Shown here one piece after another: positions 28,704 to 37,500 of a stretch of DNA of 64,000 bases. The stretch is taken from NCBI GenBank assembly GCA_019310535.1, contig JAFDED010000004.1, positions 1 through 64,000 of the forward strand, read 5' to 3'. The first letter of the stretch is position 1. The number at the start of each line of letters is the position of its first letter. The stretch is from Deltaproteobacteria bacterium. GTDB lineage: Bacteria > Desulfobacterota > JAFDED01. Both the position numbers and the translations under genes were made by a program. The notes beneath the pieces were generated by a model. That model saw nothing but the letters and a program-made list of their open reading frames with translations. It searched no databases and had not been told where the DNA came from.

Positions 28704-28981
28704 TGCTCATTTCACCATGTGAGGAGTCTGCCGGAAAACCTGATGTAATTTTAACTTTTGAGAATTCTGGTCTTCGAAAAATCGATGCCTTTTGATATAG
28801 CGTTCCATACTTGTGCGCGCGGCAAGGAAAACTGTCCCGGACAGTACCGCACTATGCAATGTATTGATCGGGTACCGAGGGAAAGAAAACCGTGATCACA
28901 AGTAATAGGAGTTCCTCTTTGGTAAAGGGAGATATAAACATGAGAATTTTGAGTCAAGGCTGTAACCCGGGATAAAAAGAT

Positions 28982-30178
28982 ATGGAAAAAACGGCAATAA
29001 TACTTGCTCCCGATGATAGAGGGCTTCAACCGGTATTCGGTATTCCCGCAGTTCGCAGGCTCGCTCTTCTCATCCTCCAGATGGGGCTTCGAGCTGTACA
29101 TATAGTCGGGCACGTCAATCCCCTTACCGCGATTCTTTCCGATCTTCTCCCACCGCAAGCATTCCATCAGTTGGACGATCCATCCTCGCTGGATCGAGTT
29201 GCGGAGGGGCTCGCTCTTCTTGATGAAGAGAGGGTTCTCGTGTTAAAAGCCAATCTTGTCATTGACCGGCATTCCCTTGCTCGATTGATTGAGGCCGGGA
29301 ATAACTCGGGCCTTTATTATATGGAAGCCGTGGGGGAGAACGGCGCTGAAAGACTTTACGTGTGCAGCCCCGCCGATCTTGTCTCGGTCTTCCGCGGCCT
29401 ATGGTCGCTTGATTCATCATATTTTACAATTCCAGACAAAGCGCAGCTCGTCCGGGGTGTTGCGGGACTTCCTTATGCTGCCGACAAGGGAGAGGAGCAG
29501 ACAAGGTCTGCAGAGGCCAAGCTGATTGCGGCCCTTTCCTTCCAGACCGCAGCGGGTGATGGCTTTTTAGCCCGCCATTTTGATCGGCGAATCTCACGCG
29601 CTATCAGCGAGAGGCTTGCCCGAACCAGGGCGACACCGAATCAAATCACTCTCGGCGGCATGACAATAGGGCTTATCGGGGCATACCTTCTTTCATGGCC
29701 GGGCTACTGGTCCCACCTCATCGGCTCTTTGTTGTTTCTCTTTTGCGTCATTGTGGATGGTGTTGACGGTGAGGTGGCCCGTTTGACGGTACAAGAGACC
29801 CGCTTCGGCCATTATCTGGATATAATTACAGACAATATAGTGCATGGTGCCATTTTCGCGGGGATAGCTTTTGGCCTTTACCATGACACAGGTGATGGAG
29901 GGTACCTGCGTGCTTTATGGTTTCTCATGGGCGGTTTTGGACTGAGTATTGTTGCGGTGTATCACTGTATTTTAAGGCGAAGCCCCGATGAGCTCAGACG
30001 ATCACCCATTACTATTCGGCTGATGACGCTCCTGGCCAGCCGCGACTTTGCCTATCTTGTTGTCGTCCTGGCAATTTTTAACAGACTCAGTTGGTTCCTA
30101 ATCGGTGCAGCGGCAGGGTCTTATCTGTTTGCCGCTGCTTTATGGATTATAAGTATCCGTGAAAAAGCAAACGCGTGA
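28982..30178 (+). CDS. Two-domain nucleotidyltransferase-like/CDP-alcohol phosphatidyltransferase
   Basis: The first ~200 of 398 residues resemble a nucleotidyltransferase fold (AIILAPDDRGLQPVFGIP) but without the classic GGxGTR motif, so this half may be inactive or divergent. The rest is a membrane CDP-alcohol phosphatidyltransferase with the signature DGVDGEVARLT, then FGHYLDIITD, giving all four aspartates at standard spacing. It would join a CDP-activated alcohol to another alcohol, releasing CMP. It lies next to, but opposite in strand from, the large lipid-type operon that contains a second protein of the same architecture. The product is unknown. Confidence 0.82.
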   Translation: MEKTAIILAPDDRGLQPVFGIPAVRRLALLILQMGLRAVHIVGHVNPLTAILSDLLPPQAFHQLDDPSSLDRVAEGLALLDEERVLVLKANLVIDRHSLARLIEAGNNSGLYYMEAVGENGAERLYVCSPADLVSVFRGLWSLDSSYFTIPDKAQLVRGVAGLPYAADKGEEQTRSAEAKLIAALSFQTAAGDGFLARHFDRRISRAISERLARTRATPNQITLGGMTIGLIGAYLLSWPGYWSHLIGSLLFLFCVIVDGVDGEVARLTVQETRFGHYLDIITDNIVHGAIFAGIAFGLYHDTGDGGYLRALWFLMGGFGLSIVAVYHCILRRSPDELRRSPITIRLMTLLASRDFAYLVVVLAIFNRLSWFLIGAAAGSYLFAAALWIISIREKANA

Positions 30179-30359
30179 CGATCGGCCAGTAACTTCCGCT
30201 CCATTCTCGCCACAGGCTGCGGAACACTGGAAAATGGCCGTAGCTGGGGGCAGGTCGCCATCCTCCCCTCAGATTACAAGAGAACACCTCGTGCGGCATA
30301 TAAGGCATATAATGCGTTCTTCGATTTGCAAACCGTAATCCCTGCGGCGATAGACTATC

Positions 30360-31577
30360 TCAATATTCAGTTAATTGGCAGCACCGATTGCAGATAGGAA
30401 GCAGTCCGCCCTGGTCCATGAGCATTCCGCGAAATTTCATAAAATTGGAACCGTGCCAGATCTCAAGAAAAGGGGTTTCATACACATTCCCCATGGAAAG
30501 AGGGGCATCTGTGAAAAGGTTGCACGGGTAAACATTGCCATCTGCGTCTATGGTGGGCTCATCAAAGGGCACCGGGCAGGGACCGCGACCAAGATCCCAG
30601 GAATAATCGGCATATAAGCGAGGAATCTGATGTAAGGGAATATGAGGGAGGGGTTCCAGTAAAAAGTCGAAAGCTTCCTTTTTAAGCGCAGAGACAACTT
30701 TAACGATTCTGTAACCCTCCTCGACGAAATCTGAATAATCGTCCCTGAATCCTCCCGGTGACAAGACCCCTTTATCGACATCAAAGTATTTCTTTACCAG
30801 GTTAATGTACGCCTGCTCAGCTTGCTCAGGAATAAAAATCGGGGATAGTTTGATTTCCAAAACGTCTGCCAGTTCTTTTCCTCGTAAATCCCGGCAGAGA
30901 TTTCTCAGGGCCATGGCACCGTTGTGCCTGTTCATCGTGAAGGCAATCTGTACCAGGGGAGTGTTTCTTCCCAGCCTTTTTTTCATCTCCCGAAGAGCAT
31001 ACAGCCCTTTCATAGTTTTGTCATAGGCCCAGTTGCTACCTCTGATCTGGTTATGGGTATCTTTGTCGCCGTCTATTGAAACCGTTATTGATGTAACGCC
31101 TGATTTAACAACAGCACCGGCACAATGATCGAGCAACGTCCCGTTAGTAACAAATTTAACATAAAGGTTTTGTTTGCGCATCCTGTCCAGTAGCGTTTCA
31201 AATTGCGGATACAGTAAGGTCTCTCCACCTTCCATATCTATCAGTTTCAATCCCCTGGGTGTTAATTCATTCAGGATACGTTCTATGACTTCAATCTCAA
31301 GCAGGGTATTTCTTTTTGACGTATCGTACGCAAAATAGGCCCCGGTTTCTCCCCATTGGCCGCACATTTTGCACCTGAGGTTGCAATCATAGAGAATGCG
31401 AAGGTTGAGCTTGGTGGGAAAATAGGAACGGGGTGTAGGCATACGGCCGTGTTTCAAGATTTTCCTGATCCGGGTCGATTGTCTCCGCCCCAGCAGATAA
31501 AAGTAGTACCCGGCGTTTACTCTTAGATTTTTCCACAGTCTCCAGTAAAGCTTCATTCGTGTTTTAGAAAGTACCAT
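30360..31577 (-). CDS. Radical SAM/SPASM enzyme
   Basis: This 405-residue enzyme has the radical SAM cluster motif CNLRCKMC (CxxxCxxC) near residue 65, a GGE motif (EGGETLLYP), SITVSIDG, and a C-terminal SPASM-type cysteine set (CPVPF..., YPCNLF, CNRCC). The domain normally binds extra iron-sulphur clusters. It is the last gene of the thirteen-gene minus-strand operon, 27 bp after the HpnM-like gene. It differs from HpnH in the same operon and could catalyse another C-C bond-forming or maturation step. The substrate is unknown. Confidence 0.85.
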   Translation of the reverse strand: MVLSKTRMKLYWRLWKNLRVNAGYYFYLLGRRQSTRIRKILKHGRMPTPRSYFPTKLNLRILYDCNLRCKMCGQWGETGAYFAYDTSKRNTLLEIEVIERILNELTPRGLKLIDMEGGETLLYPQFETLLDRMRKQNLYVKFVTNGTLLDHCAGAVVKSGVTSITVSIDGDKDTHNQIRGSNWAYDKTMKGLYALREMKKRLGRNTPLVQIAFTMNRHNGAMALRNLCRDLRGKELADVLEIKLSPIFIPEQAEQAYINLVKKYFDVDKGVLSPGGFRDDYSDFVEEGYRIVKVVSALKKEAFDFLLEPLPHIPLHQIPRLYADYSWDLGRGPCPVPFDEPTIDADGNVYPCNLFTDAPLSMGNVYETPFLEIWHGSNFMKFRGMLMDQGGLLPICNRCCQLTEY

Positions 31578-31604
31578 TGATTTCCTTACGTTAGGAAAAA
31601 TATT

Positions 31605-32219
31605 CTATGAGCTTTTTTCAATGGCCTGAAGCTGCAAGCGCATCTTTTGCAGGAGGATTTGATACGATTCCCGCTTGATCACTCTGCCGAAGGATTTCCG
31701 GTAGTTTTGGACAATGCTCACACCGTCGATCTTCACGTCGTGAACAAGCCACTCCTCATTCACCAGTGACAGGAAGTAATCCACTGGAATTTCCTCATGT
31801 GTCCGGAGGATGGTGGTCTTTACCACAGCCCGGCCCTGATTGATATCTTCTTCAGTGTAGAGAATTGTTTCTTGCCTGAGAAAGTCCAAGACAAGCCTCG
31901 TATAGGAGTCCTGAAAAAGGTCCTGGAAAATGCCTTTGAATTCTGTCCGTTGAGCGCCATTGAGCTCCTGCCAATACCGGCCCAGAGACTGCTCAGCCAT
32001 TGCATCGAAATCAAAATTTTTGGCGATGACCTTTTTAATGGCAATCCTCCTTACCTCCCTGAATTCATGACCCTGGAGTTCAGGATCGCCCTGGATAGAC
32101 ATCATATCTTCAAGCATTCGGCGTATTCCCTCTGTAGGCTCCTCTGCCTGACAGGGGGCATATAAATAGAAAAAGGAGAGGGCTGAGAGCATGGCCATCG
32201 CGATAATTTTCTCTTTCAT
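31605..32219 (-). CDS. hpnM: HpnM/MlaC-like periplasmic lipid-carrier protein
   Basis: The 204-residue protein has a signal peptide (MKEKIIAMAMLSALSFFYLY, then CQAEE) and the MlaC/Ttg2D-type fold (FDFDAMAEQSLGRYW, NEEWLVHDVKIDGVSI). In hopanoid loci the homologue HpnM works with the RND protein HpnN; in other bacteria MlaC shuttles phospholipids across the periplasm. GAGGAG precedes the ATG. It follows an HpnN-like gene by 44 bp, which supports the HpnM-type role. The symbol is by analogy and context. Confidence 0.8.
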   Translation of the reverse strand: MKEKIIAMAMLSALSFFYLYAPCQAEEPTEGIRRMLEDMMSIQGDPELQGHEFREVRRIAIKKVIAKNFDFDAMAEQSLGRYWQELNGAQRTEFKGIFQDLFQDSYTRLVLDFLRQETILYTEEDINQGRAVVKTTILRTHEEIPVDYFLSLVNEEWLVHDVKIDGVSIVQNYRKSFGRVIKRESYQILLQKMRLQLQAIEKSS

Positions 32220-32263
32220 GATATCTCCTCACGTGGGAGCTGATCTATTGTTAGAAACTCACT

Positions 32264-35035
32264 TCACCGGTTAATGTTTTGTTTCGGGGAAAGATGAGGT
32301 GTTGAATGGATTCGCCCCCTTTCCGAAAAATTTGTCATAAGCTGCATAAAGGCCGGGAGGAAAAGAATTGCTGCTGCCAATATGCACAGACTCCCCACCA
32401 TAGCAAGCAATCCCAGGCTATGGATGCCCTGGTGGTCTGATATGGCGAGGCTCCCGAAGCCCACAGTGGTTGTGAGCCCCGCGAGGATGACCCCCTTGGC
32501 GGTGCTGAATGGAAGCGTCACGTTTCCGGTGTCGCCGCCTTCGTGCTGCCGCCAGCGGTCTATGATGATGATGCCATATTCGACACCGGCGCCGACGATG
32601 AGGGGCAGGAAGATGCTGTTGGCCAGGTTAAAGTCTACTCCAAGAAAACGCATCAATCCCATAGTCCACGCCGTTCCTACTACGAGCGGCATCATGACCA
32701 TGAAGGCATGGATCAGGTTACGGAAGGTGAGGAGCATCAGAGTGAAGATAAAAACCACCGCGTACATAGCCGCTTTAATAGCCGCATCGCGAAAGGCCTT
32801 GGTAAATACATAGAGAGTAACGGGATCACCGATGACGTCAGGGTCAACGGATCGAAGGTCACGCACGAACCTGCCGAGAAGCACCGGATCCCAGATATCC
32901 TGAGACGGAAAAACCCGGATGAGATAATGACGGTCTTTGCTGACAAAACGCTGGAGCAGGGGTTTGGGTAAATCCTCAAGCTGCATGGGCGCGGCGTTCA
33001 CATTGGTGCGGAGAATGTCAACCTTGTCGTTCAGGTCTTGGATCAGAGCACGTTCAAAGGCGTGCAATGCATCAGAAAGACGAGGTCTCTCCATGGAGTG
33101 AAAGCGGTGCCGGAGTTGATCAATGAGGTCTCGCACCTGGATCATTTGTGTTTCCACGGGCTTGCTGACACCCCACTGGGACTTACTGGAATCCAGCATT
33201 TTAAAACGAATCCTGCCAAGGGTCTTATCTAATTCTGACAGATTGACAGAACCATCAGGACTTCGGGGTGAACCGACTCTTATCAGTAGCGGTTTCATTT
33301 GCCGCAGGAAATCGATCTTGTCCTCCTGATCTTGAGGGAGTAAATTTATTATGCTTTGCACTTCCGAAACCGTTGGGAGAACCTCAAGGGCCGTCGTCTT
33401 TTTTTGAACTTCTTCAAGAGAGCGGGCCAGGACCGCTCCATACATGCTGGAACGCTCAGAACCTTCGAGAAGTTTTTTTTCCCAGATGACCGATTCCGCT
33501 CCTTTGGATTGAAGCCGGAGCATATTCAGGTCAAAGGTCACCTTTCCCGCTCCCCACAAAGACAAGCCCAATCCAATGGTGGCGGGAATCAAGATGGCAA
33601 TGGCCCATCTGTTGTTTAGTTTCAACAGATGTTTCACCCGGGCGGGAGGCAAAAGGGTCCCTGTTCTGTGGCTTGACTTATCGAATATCAAGGCAAGAGC
33701 GGGCAGAACACAGAGCGTGGTCGCCGTGGTCATGAGCATTCCCATTGAGGTGATGATCCCTAATTCCACCAGGCCCCTGAAACCGGTGAGCACAAGGGGG
33801 AAGAAAGAAAGGGCTGCAGTCAAACCCGCGAGAAGAATCCCCGGACCGAGCTTGATCATGGTAGCCTGAATGGCCTCTCTCTTAGTAGCAGCCCGGAGCT
33901 GTTCCTCTTCTTGATAGCGGGCGAACCAGTGAATGCCGTAATCAATGCCCAATCCGAGAAGCAGAGGCGCAAAAGTTACTGATAGAATATTGAGATGACC
34001 GATGAACAAGGTGGTCAGGCCGAAGGTCAATGATAGAGCGATAAGGAGCTCGATAATTTCCAACAGCGGTCGCCGGAACCCTCGCCAGAAGAGCACAAGA
34101 AGTCCCATGAGTCCGAATAGAGAGAGCACGGTGGCCAGGCTCATATCATGAAACGCCACGCCCATTTCATCCTCATTCAAGGCCTCTTGCCCGGTGACGC
34201 CTACCTCTATATGGGGAAATCCGGCCTGCACCCGGGCAATCGCTTTCCTCAGGGCTTGCAGAGAATGCTGCGCATTGACAAAACTCTTGTCTATCTTTCT
34301 GGGCGTAACGAAAAGAAGAAGATACCGTTTATTTTCTGTCCAGAAATAACCCTCCTCGGAGTCATGGTCCCAGGATTTTTCAGTGAAAAACGATTCCCAC
34401 GGAGAAGTATAAGAAGCGTCTCCGTCCAACCAGTCTCTCAATTCCCGCAGGACACGAATGAGAAAACCAAGATCGAGAGGTTCTTTATCACTCTCTGAAG
34501 GGGTCTCATTGAGAAACCCGGTAAAAAGCTCTCCCACCATTTCGGAAGCCATCTCATGATTGACTCCCCTGAAAAAATCGGTCAAACCGGGCGACTGCAC
34601 CAGATTTTCAATAAAGCCGCGGTGTTCCTGGATGTTATCGCGAAGGGTTACGAGATCTTTTTTGTCCAGATACAGAAGCACCCAGGGCCTGAAAGGTTTT
34701 GGGTCCACGCGGTAAAAGACCTGAATGTAATTTTCGTCATCCTTCTCCAGTTGGGAGACCAAGGTGTGGAGAAATTTCAGGGAGCGTGAATTGTCCCGGT
34801 TTTCAATGGCGACCACAAAGGTGTCCAGATCCTCAAACTGATCCATCTGTTCCGACAGCCGTATCAGCCGATTGTGCGGAGAGATGAGATCTTTCTGGCT
34901 GGTGAGGAAATCCAGATTCCTTACGGTGTAAAAAATTGAAAGCGCGGCCAGTGTGAGCGCAATAAAAAGGGTAAGAAAGGGGTGCCCGGTTACAGCGATG
35001 AAAATTTTTCGCAATACCCGTTGCAAGGCATTCAT
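32264..35035 (-). CDS. hpnN: HpnN-like RND/MMPL lipid transporter
   Basis: The 923-residue RND-superfamily protein has two repeats, each with one membrane helix, a large periplasmic loop and five more helices. The sterol-sensing-like first bundle includes LLLGLGIDYGIHWFARYQ, and the second includes LIVGAGVEYGIIIIDRW. Both have the small residues and acidic positions typical of MMPL/HpnN proteins. HpnN moves hopanoids to the outer membrane. The ATG overlaps the end of the TolC-like gene by 4 bp, and an HpnM-like gene follows. The cargo here could be hopanoid or another lipid of this operon. Confidence 0.85.
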   Translation of the reverse strand: MNALQRVLRKIFIAVTGHPFLTLFIALTLAALSIFYTVRNLDFLTSQKDLISPHNRLIRLSEQMDQFEDLDTFVVAIENRDNSRSLKFLHTLVSQLEKDDENYIQVFYRVDPKPFRPWVLLYLDKKDLVTLRDNIQEHRGFIENLVQSPGLTDFFRGVNHEMASEMVGELFTGFLNETPSESDKEPLDLGFLIRVLRELRDWLDGDASYTSPWESFFTEKSWDHDSEEGYFWTENKRYLLLFVTPRKIDKSFVNAQHSLQALRKAIARVQAGFPHIEVGVTGQEALNEDEMGVAFHDMSLATVLSLFGLMGLLVLFWRGFRRPLLEIIELLIALSLTFGLTTLFIGHLNILSVTFAPLLLGLGIDYGIHWFARYQEEEQLRAATKREAIQATMIKLGPGILLAGLTAALSFFPLVLTGFRGLVELGIITSMGMLMTTATTLCVLPALALIFDKSSHRTGTLLPPARVKHLLKLNNRWAIAILIPATIGLGLSLWGAGKVTFDLNMLRLQSKGAESVIWEKKLLEGSERSSMYGAVLARSLEEVQKKTTALEVLPTVSEVQSIINLLPQDQEDKIDFLRQMKPLLIRVGSPRSPDGSVNLSELDKTLGRIRFKMLDSSKSQWGVSKPVETQMIQVRDLIDQLRHRFHSMERPRLSDALHAFERALIQDLNDKVDILRTNVNAAPMQLEDLPKPLLQRFVSKDRHYLIRVFPSQDIWDPVLLGRFVRDLRSVDPDVIGDPVTLYVFTKAFRDAAIKAAMYAVVFIFTLMLLTFRNLIHAFMVMMPLVVGTAWTMGLMRFLGVDFNLANSIFLPLIVGAGVEYGIIIIDRWRQHEGGDTGNVTLPFSTAKGVILAGLTTTVGFGSLAISDHQGIHSLGLLAMVGSLCILAAAILFLPAFMQLMTNFSERGRIHSTPHLSPKQNINR

Positions 35036-36456
35036 TTTTTCCGGTCCTCTTGCCAGTCCTTCGCGCCCGCAACAAATTCCAACTTGGCCAGGGACATGTT
35101 GTAATTGAACAGCGCCTCAAGATATTTGCTCTGATTGTGGCCGTACTTTTCTATGGCCACAAGCATATTTTCGGCTGTTCCAACGCCCATATCGAAATCG
35201 GCAAGGGCTGTGATTACCCATTTTCTGGAGGAGGAGACGGCCTTGCGATAAGCGTTTACGGCCTTTTTCCATTCCAGTACCTCTTGGTAAGATTTAACTG
35301 TCTGGATACGGATGTTCATCTCAGCAGAAGCTTTTGTATAAAGAAGTTTGCTGTACTCCGCCGATACTTTATCCACCTTGGCTCTGCCGATCCCAAAATC
35401 GAACTCCCATTTGACTCCGGCCACTACTCCGGCGTAGGCGTGATTGAAATCGTCAGGGATATAGGGGTTATCCAGGATATCCCGGCCCGGAGCCGTTGCA
35501 AAGGAACCCTCCAACGCGACAAAAAAGGAAGGATACCTGTCGCTCTGAGCCGCTTGCACCTGGAACTTTTGGGCTTCCAGTGCAGCGTTAAGCTGCTTGA
35601 ATTCCGGGCGATTTGCAAATGCCTTTTTAATATAACTTTCCATCTCATCGAGGTCTTCATCCTTCATCGGGAGAGCTTCTTCGGCAATATCAAACTCCTT
35701 GCCGGGGGGCAGGTGGATTAGGGATTTCAAGGCAAAGTAAGCAACCTCCACTCCCTTTTGTGCCTCAGCTCGGGACCTGATGGAATCGGCACGGAAGGCA
35801 TCGATCCTGTAAAGATCGCTTTCACTGACATTGGGGGAATCTAAATCCAAGAGGCGAATGATCCGGCGTCTGGCATCGTCAAAAAAATCCCCCGCTTCAT
35901 CGGCCGCATCGATTCCTTCACGGGCAAGAATCAAAGCGTAATAGAGTTGCTTGACCCTGAGGGCAATCCGGCTTTTTTTCTCTACAAGGCCGAATTCCTT
36001 AGCCCTGACTCCATCGCTGGCCGCTTTTCTTCGGTTAGCGAGCTTGCCAAAGGTATAAAGGGGTTGAGTTATGGTAAAGTCCAGCCTGCCAAAAATACCT
36101 ATATTGGAAAGGCTCGTGCCGGGGGAGGGGTCAAAGATTTTGTTATCGCGAATCACCGGTTCCCTGGCATCATCGATGGGGCCGACAACGGCTGTGCTCT
36201 CAAGCTGCGGATAATATGCGGCTTTCACCTGTTCAAGATCGCTTCGGGCTGCCGCTATTTCACTTCGGCTCTCACCAATCTCAGGGCTCTTGGCAATGGC
36301 CATATGGATCAACTGCGGCAAACTCAGGACAAGCTTCTCTTTTATCCGGGGTTCCCCCCAGGCCGGCCCGTGGAGGATAAAAACCGGGCAGAGGCTCATA
36401 ATTAACGTTAAAATAAAGAATCGGGCGGAAAATCGAAAACTGTGTATTATAGGCAT
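35032..36456 (-). CDS. TolC-family outer-membrane efflux protein
   Basis: This 474-residue outer-membrane channel subunit has a signal peptide (FFILTLIMSLCPVFIL) and two coiled-coil repeats of the TolC type (LPQLIHMAIAKSPEIGESRSE; later LVAIEKYGHNQSKYLEALFN). The listed frame begins with TTG at 36462; the ATG at 36456 has GGGAGGG at good distance and is used. It sits between a flippase gene and the RND gene, overlapping the latter, so channel, pump and periplasmic carrier are encoded together. TolC proteins are unusual companions for HpnN/HpnM. Confidence 0.88.
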   Translation of the reverse strand: MPIIHSFRFSARFFILTLIMSLCPVFILHGPAWGEPRIKEKLVLSLPQLIHMAIAKSPEIGESRSEIAAARSDLEQVKAAYYPQLESTAVVGPIDDAREPVIRDNKIFDPSPGTSLSNIGIFGRLDFTITQPLYTFGKLANRRKAASDGVRAKEFGLVEKKSRIALRVKQLYYALILAREGIDAADEAGDFFDDARRRIIRLLDLDSPNVSESDLYRIDAFRADSIRSRAEAQKGVEVAYFALKSLIHLPPGKEFDIAEEALPMKDEDLDEMESYIKKAFANRPEFKQLNAALEAQKFQVQAAQSDRYPSFFVALEGSFATAPGRDILDNPYIPDDFNHAYAGVVAGVKWEFDFGIGRAKVDKVSAEYSKLLYTKASAEMNIRIQTVKSYQEVLEWKKAVNAYRKAVSSSRKWVITALADFDMGVGTAENMLVAIEKYGHNQSKYLEALFNYNMSLAKLEFVAGAKDWQEDRKK

Positions 36457-36486
36457 GTCCAACGTTCCCTCCCTGTACTGATCGAA

Positions 36487-37500
36487 TTAGGGCTTCCCTC
36501 CCACCGGCTCTTTCTTTGGGAAAAGCCCTCCTTCTCGTTTCGCCGACAAGAGAGTCGCATACAGCAAAAGTCCGACTCCAGCCCAAAAGATTTGCTCCAA
36601 TCGGAGTACCACCCCGTATGTCAGACCCAGAGCCAGGTCAAAACCCACGGCCTTGAGAGCAAGCACTCTGGTGCCCTCCTGGATACCAATCCCCAGAGGG
36701 ATGGGAAATGTCAGGAGATCAAACCAACTCCCCAGAAACCAGATCCCTGCAGCAATAAAAAAAGACCCATGATCTGTTAACAGGAGCAAGAAATACCAGG
36801 CTTGCACAATGCCGCAGGCCATGCCGACAATATGCCAAAAAATGGCGAAAGGTAAATTTCCGGGGCGCTGTGTGTAAAAGCATTTGAGTTCTTCATCCAC
36901 GGTTGTAAGATGGCCGGCCAGAGTTTCCAGGGCCTTTCCGCCCAAATTGTGGGTGACGAACCATCGCGCAACAGCACCGAATTTACCAGCCTTTTGAACA
37001 ATCAAGAATCCCACGATTCCTGCCGCAAGAAGGGAACTGCTCACCAGCATTGCAGGCCAAATTCCCGGGGGCAGGTGAATTTTCCAAAGGATGAAAAATG
37101 TTCCGAAGGCTACAAAAAGGAGTTGTGCAAGGGCATATGCCAGCTTGCCGATGAGGACACTGGTGATGGCATCAGTACCGCCATGATTCGAGGCCAGGAG
37201 AGCTCCCTTGGTCACCTCACCACCCAGAGTGGCCGTCGGGGTAATATAGTTGATGGAACTGCCGGCCATCCGGATGCGAAATAATTGAAAAAAGGGGAGA
37301 GATCGATGGGGTCCGGTAAGGCAATATCGCCATCCGAGAGTATGAAAAATGTCCGCCACTCCTTCAATCAAGATCAATGGCACGAGTCCCCAGCCCAGCA
37401 GAGCCAGTTCCCGCCATAATGCCTTGGGGCCGATTTTCCAGATCAGGAGGGCCAGCAGGATTATCCCGAAAAGAACGCTGTATGTGTGGAACTTTTTCAT
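36487..37500 (-). CDS. Flippase-like integral membrane protein (HpnL/LPG-synthase TM family)
   Basis: The 337-residue protein has about eight hydrophobic segments and the UPF0104/lysylphosphatidylglycerol-synthase membrane-region pattern (GWRYCLTG near the N-terminus; FPIPLGIGIQEGTRVLALKAVG near the C-terminus). Relatives include MprF-type flippases and HpnL of hopanoid clusters. It overlaps the upstream CDP-alcohol phosphatidyltransferase by one base (ATGA), so translational coupling is likely. It probably flips or binds the lipid made by its neighbours. Confidence 0.8.
   Translation of the reverse strand: MKKFHTYSVLFGIILLALLIWKIGPKALWRELALLGWGLVPLILIEGVADIFHTLGWRYCLTGPHRSLPFFQLFRIRMAGSSINYITPTATLGGEVTKGALLASNHGGTDAITSVLIGKLAYALAQLLFVAFGTFFILWKIHLPPGIWPAMLVSSSLLAAGIVGFLIVQKAGKFGAVARWFVTHNLGGKALETLAGHLTTVDEELKCFYTQRPGNLPFAIFWHIVGMACGIVQAWYFLLLLTDHGSFFIAAGIWFLGSWFDLLTFPIPLGIGIQEGTRVLALKAVGFDLALGLTYGVVLRLEQIFWAGVGLLLYATLLSAKREGGLFPKKEPVGGKP

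Noticed and set aside
35050-35721. 223-residue plus-strand ORF
   Set aside because: Antisense shadow of the TolC-family gene; composition follows the real gene.
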